Source: JBDROU01 sp043809745 [NCBI: bacterium] | GTDB taxonomy: Bacteria; Elusimicrobiota; JBDRMW01 | Direction: 5' to 3' | Assembly (NCBI GenBank): GCA_043809745.1 | Contig: JBDROU010000017.1 | Span: 1-53,268, forward strand | DNA: 53,268 nucleotides | Part shown: piece by piece, positions 19,038 to 26,906 of the stretch | How the letters are laid out: each line of letters opens with the position of its first letter | Numbering within the stretch: the stretch's first letter is position 1 | Notes under the pieces: generated by a model | What the model was told of the DNA's origin: nothing | Database searches by the model: none | Seen by the model: only the letters and a program-made list of their open reading frames with translations | Translations under genes and position numbers: made by a program

Positions 19038-20615
19038 ATGGACATTAACAGAGTATTAATCAGCGTATCGGACAAAAAAAATCTTGTAGAATTTGCGCAC
19101 GAGTTGGTCCAAATGGGAGCAGATATTGTTTCAACTGGAGGTACGACAAAAACATTAATTCAAGCAGAGGTACATGCTACAGAGATAAGCCAGCTTACTC
19201 AATTCCCAGAAATACTTGACGGCAGGGTAAAAACACTTCATCCAAAAATATTTGGAGCTTTGCTGGCAAAACGCAATAATATTACTCATGAACATCAATT
19301 GAGACAGTTAGATATACAGAATATTGATATGGTTGTAGTCAATCTATATCCATTTACAAATGCGGTGCAGGAATCAGGTATTACCGAAGATGAATTAATA
19401 GAGTATATAGACATAGGAGGCGTTGCATTACTTCGAGCTGCTGCAAAGAACTATAATTACATAACTGTCGTAAGTGATCCGGATGATTATAAGATGGTTA
19501 TAAATCAACTAAAAGAGCATGGTACAATTTCTTTGGATATAAGGAAACGTTTAGCTGCAAAAGCATTTACTCATACATCATATTATGATGCAGTAATAGC
19601 AAGATACTTTTCAGAAAAGCTTGGTAAAACTGTTGATTTCCAAAAAGAAATGACTATAGGCCTTAAAAAAGCGGCTACTCTTAGATACGGAGAAAACCCT
19701 CATCAACGCGCTACACTTTATAAGATTACAGGAGGAAGGAACTGGGGGATAGTAAATGCGAAGCAGCTGCACGGCAAAGAACTTTCCTTTAATAACTACC
19801 TTGATCTTGACGCAGCATGGGAAACAGTCAGCGAATTTACTGAGCCGGCATGCGTAATTGTTAAACATAATAATCCATGTGGTGTAGCCATAGCGGCTAA
19901 GCAGCTGCAAGCATATAAGAAAGCTTTGGAATGCGATAGTATCAGCGCTTTTGGCGGGATAGTAGCTCTCAACAGAGAGGTTGATAGCGAAACAGCGGAG
20001 GAACTTACAAAACTCTTTTTAGAATGTATTATAGCTCCTGGTTTTATGCCGGAAGCATTAAGTATATTAAAGAAAAAGCAAAATTTAAGGCTTCTCGCGC
20101 CGGAATCGTTGCTGGCAAGCCCGAACGAGATTGAGATTCGTCAAATATCCGGAGGATTATTAGTTCAGGAGAAAGATAATCAGATAATGGATTCTAAGTT
20201 AAAGGTCGTAACAAACAGAAAGCCTTCTTCAGAAGAGATGACAACGCTTGAGTTTGCTTGGAAAGTATGCAAACATATAAAATCAAATGCAATTTTGCTC
20301 GCCCGTAATAAACAGAGTGTAGGTGTTGGCGCAGGGCAGATGTCAAGGATAGATTCTTTAAGAATAGCTGTGCAGAAGATGAAAGCGGCATATCCTATAG
20401 TTCAGGCAAAAACTTCCACAAGTGAAAGGAATATGCTTGTGCTTGCAAGTGATGCATTCCTTCCTTTTAGAGACGTCGTTGATGAGGCAGCAAAGGAAGG
20501 TGTTACTGCGATTATTCAGCCTGGCGGATCAATTAGGGATCAGGACTCCATCGATGCATGCAATGAGCACAACATTTCCATGGTGTTTACCGGCATGAGG
20601 CATTTCAGGCATTAA
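19038..20615 (+). CDS. purH: Bifunctional purine enzyme PurH
   Basis: A 525-residue enzyme carrying AICAR formyltransferase and IMP cyclohydrolase, the last two steps of purine synthesis. The N-terminal MGS-like cyclohydrolase domain holds STGGTTKTLIQAE and GRVKTLHPKIFG. The C-terminal domain carries LRYGENPHQ, VKHNNPCGVAIA and the terminal IRDQDSIDACNEHN. I chose the ATG at 19038, because a good AAAGGGAG ribosome site sits just before it; an in-frame ATG at 19023 would add five residues. It follows recX after about 30 nt. Confidence 0.96.
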   Translation: MDINRVLISVSDKKNLVEFAHELVQMGADIVSTGGTTKTLIQAEVHATEISQLTQFPEILDGRVKTLHPKIFGALLAKRNNITHEHQLRQLDIQNIDMVVVNLYPFTNAVQESGITEDELIEYIDIGGVALLRAAAKNYNYITVVSDPDDYKMVINQLKEHGTISLDIRKRLAAKAFTHTSYYDAVIARYFSEKLGKTVDFQKEMTIGLKKAATLRYGENPHQRATLYKITGGRNWGIVNAKQLHGKELSFNNYLDLDAAWETVSEFTEPACVIVKHNNPCGVAIAAKQLQAYKKALECDSISAFGGIVALNREVDSETAEELTKLFLECIIAPGFMPEALSILKKKQNLRLLAPESLLASPNEIEIRQISGGLLVQEKDNQIMDSKLKVVTNRKPSSEEMTTLEFAWKVCKHIKSNAILLARNKQSVGVGAGQMSRIDSLRIAVQKMKAAYPIVQAKTSTSERNMLVLASDAFLPFRDVVDEAAKEGVTAIIQPGGSIRDQDSIDACNEHNISMVFTGMRHFRH

Positions 20616-20643
20616 GCTAATATCCGGTTAAAACTTTTTAAAA

Positions 20644-21054
20644 ATGAATAAAAGTGCACATATAGTTTTAGAAGATGACGGCCACTGCTTTGTTTGCGGC
20701 ATGAACAACCAATACGGGCTTAAGCTTTCATGGGAATTAAATCGAAATACAACTACTGCGCGTTTTACTGCGGAGAAAAGGTTTCAAGGATATGCCAACA
20801 TTCTTCATGGAGGTATTACGGCAGCGCTTTTGGATGAGGCAATGACCAGGCTGGTATGGCAGAAATATGGAAATGCTGTTTCTGCGGAGATGTCTATTCG
20901 CTACATTAAACCTATATACATAGGAGATACTCTTGAGATTATGGGTGAAATTATTGACAAAAAGAAAAACCTTGTATATACGCGAGGAATCATAAAAACG
21001 AAAAGTGAAGAAATAGCAGCAAAGGCAACAGGCAGATCAATTATTATTGATTAG
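20644..21054 (+). CDS. PaaI-like hotdog thioesterase
   Basis: A 136-residue hotdog-fold protein. The sequence HGGITAALLDEAMTRLVW matches the PaaI/YdiI-type thioesterase helix, with the HGG turn and Asp/Glu near the catalytic position. The N-terminal CFVCGMNNQYGLKL segment is typical of the same family. The substrate is unknown, and these enzymes hydrolyse acyl-CoA or acyl-ACP thioesters. It follows purH after about 28 nt with no clear ribosome site. Confidence 0.85.
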   Translation: MNKSAHIVLEDDGHCFVCGMNNQYGLKLSWELNRNTTTARFTAEKRFQGYANILHGGITAALLDEAMTRLVWQKYGNAVSAEMSIRYIKPIYIGDTLEIMGEIIDKKKNLVYTRGIIKTKSEEIAAKATGRSIIID

Positions 21055-21120
21055 AATATTAATGTATTCCCAACGATAATAAATAAAGTATTTGAAAATA
21101 ATATTTTTATACAATAACTG

Positions 21121-21149
21121 TTGACAACTTATTAATAGAATCATATTAT
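21121..21149 (+). promoter_or_regulatory. Promoter for the AlkD-like gene
   Basis: TTGACA (21121-21126) and TATTAT (21144-21149) are separated by 17 nt, 50 nt upstream of the ATG at 21199. Confidence 0.6.
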
Positions 21150-21198
21150 ATAAACTATCCAAAAAATAATATTTCCTTTAGAAATTTAAGGCAAACAG

Positions 21199-22002
21199 AT
21201 GAGTGTAGCAGCTAAAAATACTGACGGCGTAATTTTTGTTAAAACGCAATTAAGTATTCCACCAAGAGAATTAGTTTCTGTCATTACACAGACCTGCAAA
21301 AAATATTCAAGCAAAAAATACGCGCGTTTTTCCAGGCGTCTGGGTATCCCGAAGAGTTACGGTGTTTCCAGGCCAGATCTAAGAAGAATTACCAAAAATA
21401 TAATCAGCATGGTGCAGTATGGATCAGACGAATTTAAGGAACTAATATTTAGATTAGGAAAAATTAACAATAATGAAGAGCGAACCATAGGGATGATGCT
21501 TCTTTCTGAAATTATTTCGAGAAATATTAGAGAGGCATTAAATTATTCTTTGAAGGAAATTAAGCATGCCATAAACAATATTAACTCCTGGGATTTGGCT
21601 GATTTTATAGGGACTGACATAATTGGACCTTATCTTGCATACGATGCAAAGAATTTAAATGAGGTAAAAAAATGGTCAAAAGATAAAAATCCTTGGATCA
21701 GGAGAATATATGCAGTTTCCATCTGGGGCTATTTTAATCATACTCCCGGTATAAGCAAACGCAAGACAGAAAGGGCTATGGCGATGTTTAATAATTGTAT
21801 TACAGATTCCAGTAAACCGGTTAAATCCGGGACTGAATGGTCATTAAGAAATATATGCAAGAGAGATTGGCAAAACTGTTACAGCCATTATAAATTTTGG
21901 TCAAAAATAAAAGATCCTACAGTAGCTTGGATAATAAAAAAGAGCTCTATATTTATGCCTACCAAGTTTAGAAAAAGAATCCTTTCAAAAATAAGAACTT
22001 AA
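21199..22002 (+). CDS. AlkD-like DNA alkylation repair protein
   Basis: A 267-residue helical protein with HEAT-like repeats. The segments KKYARFSRRLGIPKSYGVSRPDLRRI, SWDLADFIGTDII and KNPWIRRIYAVSIWGYFN match the AlkD family of DNA glycosylases that remove bulky or cationic alkylated bases without base flipping. Several Trp and Arg residues expected in the DNA groove are present. The start is an ATG after a weak A-rich site. It has its own promoter and precedes alaS, with which it does not obviously belong functionally. Confidence 0.82.
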   Translation: MSVAAKNTDGVIFVKTQLSIPPRELVSVITQTCKKYSSKKYARFSRRLGIPKSYGVSRPDLRRITKNIISMVQYGSDEFKELIFRLGKINNNEERTIGMMLLSEIISRNIREALNYSLKEIKHAINNINSWDLADFIGTDIIGPYLAYDAKNLNEVKKWSKDKNPWIRRIYAVSIWGYFNHTPGISKRKTERAMAMFNNCITDSSKPVKSGTEWSLRNICKRDWQNCYSHYKFWSKIKDPTVAWIIKKSSIFMPTKFRKRILSKIRT

Positions 22003-22109
22003 TCCTTTCAAGTAAGCAGTAGTTCTGTAAAAAGTGATATAATATAACAAAATCAGTGCAATCGTTAGAGTTTAAAAAAATACTTATCTTTAATACTGAA
22101 ATTTGCTAT

Positions 22110-22115
22110 TATAAT
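22110..22115 (+). promoter_or_regulatory. Possible -10 box upstream of alaS
   Basis: A perfect TATAAT lies 45 nt before the TTG start of alaS, but no good -35 sequence is found at 16-18 nt upstream. Confidence 0.3.
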
Positions 22116-22160
22116 CAAAGATTATAGGCATTGTAGGTTACTTAAAAAGGATAAAAATAA

Positions 22161-24794
22161 TTGAAAAGCGGGCAATTAAGGAAAATATTTTTAGATTACT
22201 TTAGTAAGCAGAAACATACAATAATACCATCAGACTCATTAATCCCATCACGAGATCCATCATTGCTTTTTACTAGCGCTGGAATGGTGCAATTCAAGAA
22301 AAACTTTCTTGGGCAGGGAAATGATGCCTTAAAGAGAGCCGCCTCCGTTCAAAAATGCCTTAGAACTTCAGATATTGACCAGATTGGGAAAACAAACAGG
22401 CATCTTTCTTTTTTCGAAATGTGCGGTAATTTTTCTTTTGGCGATTATTTCAAGACTGATGCTATTAAATGGGCATGGGAATTTTTAGTAAACGAAGTAG
22501 GAATTGATAAAAAGAAGCTATATATATCGGTGTATAAAAATGATGATGAAGCGTTTGATATTTGGAGTAAGATACTGCCAAAATCAAGAATTTACAGATT
22601 GGGTGATGAGACTAATTTCTGGAATATGGGACCTACAGGGCCATGCGGGCCATGCTCAGAGATATTGTATGATCAAGGCACTGTTTATTCTTGCGGAAAG
22701 AAAAGTTGCGGTCCAGCATGTGATTGTGATAGGTATTTGGAAGTTTGGAATCTTGTATTTACTCAGTTTGATAAAAAACAAAACGGGACTCTTCAGACAT
22801 TGCCGAGAAAAAACATTGATACCGGAATGGGATTTGAGAGACTCTTGAGCATACATCAGGGAGTTGATTCTACATTTTCAACTGACCTCTTTAATCCTGT
22901 TATTGAACACATAAAAGAAACAGTTAAAACTAATAAAAAAGGCTTACCACATTTTAGGCTTATTGCGGATCATACAAGGGCTGTTGTTTTTATGGCTTCT
23001 GAAGGCATATTGCCTTCAAATGAGGGAAGGGGTTATATATTCAGGCGTTTGTTAAGAAGGGCTTTAAGAAATTCCAGACTATTAGGAATAAATGAACCAT
23101 TCTTATATAAGCTCGTTCCAATGATAGTAGAAATAATGAAGGATCCGTATGATGAATTGAGTTCAAGAAGAGAGAATATAATATCAATTATAAAAGCTGA
23201 AGAGGAAAGGTTTCTTGACACACTGGAAAGCGGTTTGAAGCAGATATATGAAATTATGCACGAACTAAATAATAAAGGAACAAAAAACTTCCCAGCAGAG
23301 GGTGCTTTTAAGCTTTTTGACACATACGGTTTCCCTATTGAAATTACTAAAGAAATAGCGGATGAAAAAGGTCTATCTGTTGATATTGATCAGTTCAATA
23401 AACTAATTGAAGAGTCGAAGAATGTATCCAGGAAATCATGGAAAGGTTCAGGTGAAAGAGATATGTCCTTATATGATAAAATCCAAAAGAAAGTAGGGGA
23501 TGTTAAATTTACCGGTTATGACTCACTCACATCCAAAGCTGAAATTATTGCCATTATTGAAAATGGAAAAGAAATAAAGGAGCTTAAGCAAGGAGGGCAT
23601 GGTGAAATAGTCTTAAATGAAACATCATTCTATCCTGAATCTGGCGGGCAAGCAGGTGATAAAGGAAGATTTATTATTAAAGATGCAATTGCAGATGTTT
23701 CGGACACACAAAGACCGGTTGAAGGACTTATTGTTCATACCGTTAATTTAGTAAAGGGAGGTTGTGGAGTTGGTGATGAAGTAGAAATGGTTGTAAATGA
23801 TCAGACAAGAAGATCAACCATGAGACATCATACAGCTACACATCTATTGCATAGATCTTTAAGAGAAGTTTTTGGAATACATGTTGTTCAATCCGGATCG
23901 TTTGTAAATTCAGAAAAATTACGGTTTGATTACACGCACATGAAATCTCCATCACAACAGGAATTAGATCTGATAGAAGAACAAGTAAATCAGATGATTC
24001 TAAAGGCAACCCCTGTTCATATTATTACAATGGATATTGAAAAAGCCAAAGAACGCGGGGCTATAGCGCTCTTTGGTGAAAAATATGGAAGCCAGGTTAG
24101 ATGCATAATAGTCGGTGATTCTGCTGAATCATCAAAGGAAGATGTGTTTAGCATGGAGCTCTGCGGCGGCACTCATGTTAAGAATACTTCTGAAATAGGG
24201 ATTTTTAAGATTTTGTCCGAAGGTTCGATTTCAAGCGGTGTTAGGAGAATTGAAGCTATAGCAGGATTCGAAGTATTTAAGTATTTAAAAAAACTTGAAT
24301 TCGATATTGAAACATGGGCCCATCATCTTAAGGTTAAGACTATTGAACTACCTATAAAGTTAAAGAAGATGAGTGAGAAAATAAAGCAGCTTGAAAAGGA
24401 AGCTGAATATCTGAATTCTCAGCTAATTTCTGGAAATACAAAGAAATTTAACTTTGAGAGCAATATACTATCAATTAAGAGTATAAAAGTTTATAGTGAT
24501 TTTATAGAGAATTCGGATATAAAGAGTTTGCGCAATCAAATTGATTTAATAAAAAAACAAGTTGGTGCGGATCTATGTTTGCTTGCAAATAAATCAAGTT
24601 TTGTAATTTCGGTTTCTAAAGAAGCAGAAGAAAAGGGTTTTAACGCAACAACATTAGCAAAAGAATTTGCGGCAGATGTGAGAGGATCCGCCGGAGGCAG
24701 ATCAGATTTTGCTCAGGGCGGCGGGAAACTGCCAGTTGATACTAACAACTACATAAAGGATTGGTTGAAAAAAAAATTAAATATGCTCCCTTAG
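22161..24794 (+). CDS. alaS: Alanyl-tRNA synthetase
   Basis: An 877-residue AlaRS charging tRNA-Ala, with N-terminal catalytic core, editing domain and C-Ala tail. The zinc-dependent editing site is HHTATHLLH (His557, His561) plus CGGTH (Cys668, His672). A cysteine-rich insertion between GPCGPC and CDCDRYLEVWN (about residues 166-192) is likely metal-binding and is seen in many other bacterial AlaRS. The start is TTG at 22161, since MKSGQLRKIFLDYF is the normal N-terminus and an AAAAAGGA site lies upstream. The last three codons and the stop lie inside the tRNA-Arg gene, a 10-nt overlap. Confidence 0.97.
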   Translation: MKSGQLRKIFLDYFSKQKHTIIPSDSLIPSRDPSLLFTSAGMVQFKKNFLGQGNDALKRAASVQKCLRTSDIDQIGKTNRHLSFFEMCGNFSFGDYFKTDAIKWAWEFLVNEVGIDKKKLYISVYKNDDEAFDIWSKILPKSRIYRLGDETNFWNMGPTGPCGPCSEILYDQGTVYSCGKKSCGPACDCDRYLEVWNLVFTQFDKKQNGTLQTLPRKNIDTGMGFERLLSIHQGVDSTFSTDLFNPVIEHIKETVKTNKKGLPHFRLIADHTRAVVFMASEGILPSNEGRGYIFRRLLRRALRNSRLLGINEPFLYKLVPMIVEIMKDPYDELSSRRENIISIIKAEEERFLDTLESGLKQIYEIMHELNNKGTKNFPAEGAFKLFDTYGFPIEITKEIADEKGLSVDIDQFNKLIEESKNVSRKSWKGSGERDMSLYDKIQKKVGDVKFTGYDSLTSKAEIIAIIENGKEIKELKQGGHGEIVLNETSFYPESGGQAGDKGRFIIKDAIADVSDTQRPVEGLIVHTVNLVKGGCGVGDEVEMVVNDQTRRSTMRHHTATHLLHRSLREVFGIHVVQSGSFVNSEKLRFDYTHMKSPSQQELDLIEEQVNQMILKATPVHIITMDIEKAKERGAIALFGEKYGSQVRCIIVGDSAESSKEDVFSMELCGGTHVKNTSEIGIFKILSEGSISSGVRRIEAIAGFEVFKYLKKLEFDIETWAHHLKVKTIELPIKLKKMSEKIKQLEKEAEYLNSQLISGNTKKFNFESNILSIKSIKVYSDFIENSDIKSLRNQIDLIKKQVGADLCLLANKSSFVISVSKEAEEKGFNATTLAKEFAADVRGSAGGRSDFAQGGGKLPVDTNNYIKDWLKKKLNMLP

Positions 24795-24856
24795 CTTAAC
24801 GGATAAAGCACCGGCCTCCGGAGCCGGTTATGAGAGTTCAATTCTCCCAGGGAGCG
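24785..24856 (+). tRNA. tRNA-Arg (anticodon CCG)
   Basis: A 72-nt cloverleaf: acceptor GCTCCCT pairs with AGGGAGC, discriminator G. The D stem is GCTT/AAGC. The anticodon stem CCGGC/GCCGG closes the loop CTCCGGA, anticodon CCG. The T stem GAGAG/CTCCC has one A-C mismatch. No CCA end is encoded. It begins 10 nt before the alaS stop codon ends, on the same strand. Confidence 0.9.
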
Positions 24857-24870
24857 GGCTTGTTAATTGT

Positions 24871-25998
24871 ATGAAAAAAATATTATATGCTTTACTGCTT
24901 TTTGTATTTGTTGCCGTTGGAATAAATTTCCTTGTCGGTATGCTTATTTCAAAATACATTAAATCCAATGTTATAGACAGATTTCCTATGATTGACGGTA
25001 TGAAATTAAAAGTGCGGTCTGTCAGTGTAAATCCGATTTTTGCCAAGTTCAGCTTTAGCGGAGTTGATGTCGCAGCGTCTTCTGATATGGTATCGAAATC
25101 CATTGTTACTGTTGAAAAAATAATTATTGATATCGAAGTAATTCCTCTGTTTGTTAGAAAGATGATTTTTGAAAAAATAATAATTAAATCGCCGGAAATT
25201 TATGTTGAATCGAAAAACGATGCTGTTATTCCTGTCCCTATCCCTATTGTCACAAAGAGCGGGTTGGCTAATATGTTAAATAAGATAACATCTTCTACTC
25301 AAGAATACAGACGCGCCAAAAAGTATCCTCCTCCAACATTTGAGAATGTTAGCCTGTTAAATGGGAAAGTTAAATTTATAAACTTGAATCAGACCCCTCC
25401 AGGAATTGTTGTATGGGAGAAAATAAAACTGGAAATCCCAAGTTTCTGGCAATCATTGGATTATACTAATCTGGAAATGAAGTACGAGTTAGCCGCATCT
25501 TTAATGGATCAAGGCGGTGTTTTAGAGATGAAGGGTAAATTAGAAAAAGACTTTAAGGGAATCACAAATTCGGGAAACTTGTATATTAAAACTTTAGATC
25601 TTAATAAGTTCTATGTTTTCAATAAGAAGTTATTTAAAGTCAAGAATATTACAGGGGTGTTAAATTTGGAAAGCGAAATAAATATTACTGAAAATATGCT
25701 CGATATACCGGTACTGATAGAAAGCGAAAATCTTCATTTAGACTTCTATAAAAATCAGTCGGGAATGTATGGGATAAAGAAAGACATACTAATGCCACTT
25801 ATCGAAGTAACAAACGGTAATATTGAATTGGAATTTAAGATCGAGGGGATCATTGAAAAACCCGTTGTAAATACAAAAAGGATCATAACACAGTTGATTC
25901 AGCAATATTTAATGAAATCTGCCGAACAAGATATTAAAAGAAAGGCGAGTAAGTACGGTCAGTATTTAGATAGGCAAATTAAGAAGAAATTAAAATAG
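24871..25998 (+). CDS. AsmA-like / DUF748-like envelope protein
   Basis: A 375-residue protein with an N-terminal membrane helix (about 5-27) and a long beta-rich remainder in the periplasm. The alternation of hydrophobic strands with phrases such as MIFEKIIIKSPEIYVE, FENVSLLNGKVKFINL and LEFKIEGIIEKPVVNT is typical of the AsmA/DUF748 group of proteins thought to help lipid or protein transfer between membranes. The assignment is by general pattern, not a clear motif. The gene starts 14 nt after tRNA-Arg and ends 3 nt before the next gene. Confidence 0.65.
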   Translation: MKKILYALLLFVFVAVGINFLVGMLISKYIKSNVIDRFPMIDGMKLKVRSVSVNPIFAKFSFSGVDVAASSDMVSKSIVTVEKIIIDIEVIPLFVRKMIFEKIIIKSPEIYVESKNDAVIPVPIPIVTKSGLANMLNKITSSTQEYRRAKKYPPPTFENVSLLNGKVKFINLNQTPPGIVVWEKIKLEIPSFWQSLDYTNLEMKYELAASLMDQGGVLEMKGKLEKDFKGITNSGNLYIKTLDLNKFYVFNKKLFKVKNITGVLNLESEINITENMLDIPVLIESENLHLDFYKNQSGMYGIKKDILMPLIEVTNGNIELEFKIEGIIEKPVVNTKRIITQLIQQYLMKSAEQDIKRKASKYGQYLDRQIKKKLK

Positions 25999-26001
25999 TA
26001 T

Positions 26002-26463
26002 ATGCAAAGAAACAATGGTAAGAAAATTATCGGTGTAATTGGCGGGAGGAGTATAACTGATGAATTAAGGATAATTGCTGAATCAACTGGGGAATTAATT
26101 GCGCAGAAGGGCTATATGCTTATTTGCGGAGGTATGGGCGGAGTAATGGAGGCTGCATGCAGGGGGGCAAAGAATAATAACGGTATCACTATAGGCATCC
26201 TTCCGGGAAAGAACAAGACAGAATCAAATAAATTTATTGATATACCGATAGTAACCGCTATGAGCCACGCTAGGAATGCAATTATAGTCAGATCATCCGA
26301 TGCGTTGATAGCAATTGGCGGGCAATATGGTACTTTATCAGAGATTGCTTTAGCGAAAGCAATCGAAAAGCCGGTCTTAGGAATAAAGACATGGGATATT
26401 GAAGGCGTAATACCATTTGATACTCCGCTGGATGCGATAAATTATCTGGAGAAACATATATAA
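26002..26463 (+). CDS. SLOG/TIGR00725-like nucleotide-binding protein
   Basis: A 153-residue Rossmann-like protein of the LOG/SLOG superfamily, TIGR00725 type. It begins with IGVIGGRSITDE, has LICGGMGGVMEAACRGAK, then GILPG, and AIGGQYGTLSEIALA near the C-terminus. The GGxGT-x2-E motif of LOG enzymes is conserved as GGQYGTLSE. Its reaction is unknown; LOG enzymes cleave a ribose phosphate from cytokinin nucleotides. It overlaps dtd by 1 nt. Confidence 0.85.
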   Translation: MQRNNGKKIIGVIGGRSITDELRIIAESTGELIAQKGYMLICGGMGGVMEAACRGAKNNNGITIGILPGKNKTESNKFIDIPIVTAMSHARNAIIVRSSDALIAIGGQYGTLSEIALAKAIEKPVLGIKTWDIEGVIPFDTPLDAINYLEKHI

Positions 26464-26906
26464 TGATAGCGGTAGTTCAGAGAGTTAAGAATGCATCTGT
26501 AACAATAGAAAAAAATGAAGTGCGCAGAATAGGAAGGGGATTGGTTATTTTGCTCGGAGTTGGAAATAAGGACGACTCTGAAGATATTGAATATATTGCA
26601 AGAAAGGTGGTAGGATTAAGAATTTTTCCTGATGATAGCGGGAAGATGAATCTTTCTGTGGAAGATATAAGAGGAGATCTATTAGTTGTTTCGCAATTTA
26701 CATTGTACGGCGATTCAAGAAAGGGCAAACGCCCTGATTTTACTCAAGCTGCGCAGCCGAAAATGGCAGAAGAGTTTTATAATCGTTTTGTAGATGCATT
26801 AAAAAAAACAAACCTCACTATTGAAACAGGTGTGTTTTCCAGTGATATGCTTGTTGAGATTCATAATGATGGGCCTGTGACACTAATTCTTAATAGTAAT
26901 CAATGA
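26463..26906 (+). CDS. dtd: D-aminoacyl-tRNA deacylase
   Basis: A 147-residue DTD enzyme that hydrolyses D-aminoacyl-tRNAs and glycine wrongly attached to tRNA-Ala. The two catalytic signatures are SQFTLYGDSRKGKRPDF and NDGPVT (the Gly-cisPro motif). Length is typical. It overlaps the previous gene by 1 nt and the next by 4 nt. It lies about 1.7 kb downstream of alaS, whose mischarging it can correct. Confidence 0.96.
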   Translation: MIAVVQRVKNASVTIEKNEVRRIGRGLVILLGVGNKDDSEDIEYIARKVVGLRIFPDDSGKMNLSVEDIRGDLLVVSQFTLYGDSRKGKRPDFTQAAQPKMAEEFYNRFVDALKKTNLTIETGVFSSDMLVEIHNDGPVTLILNSNQ

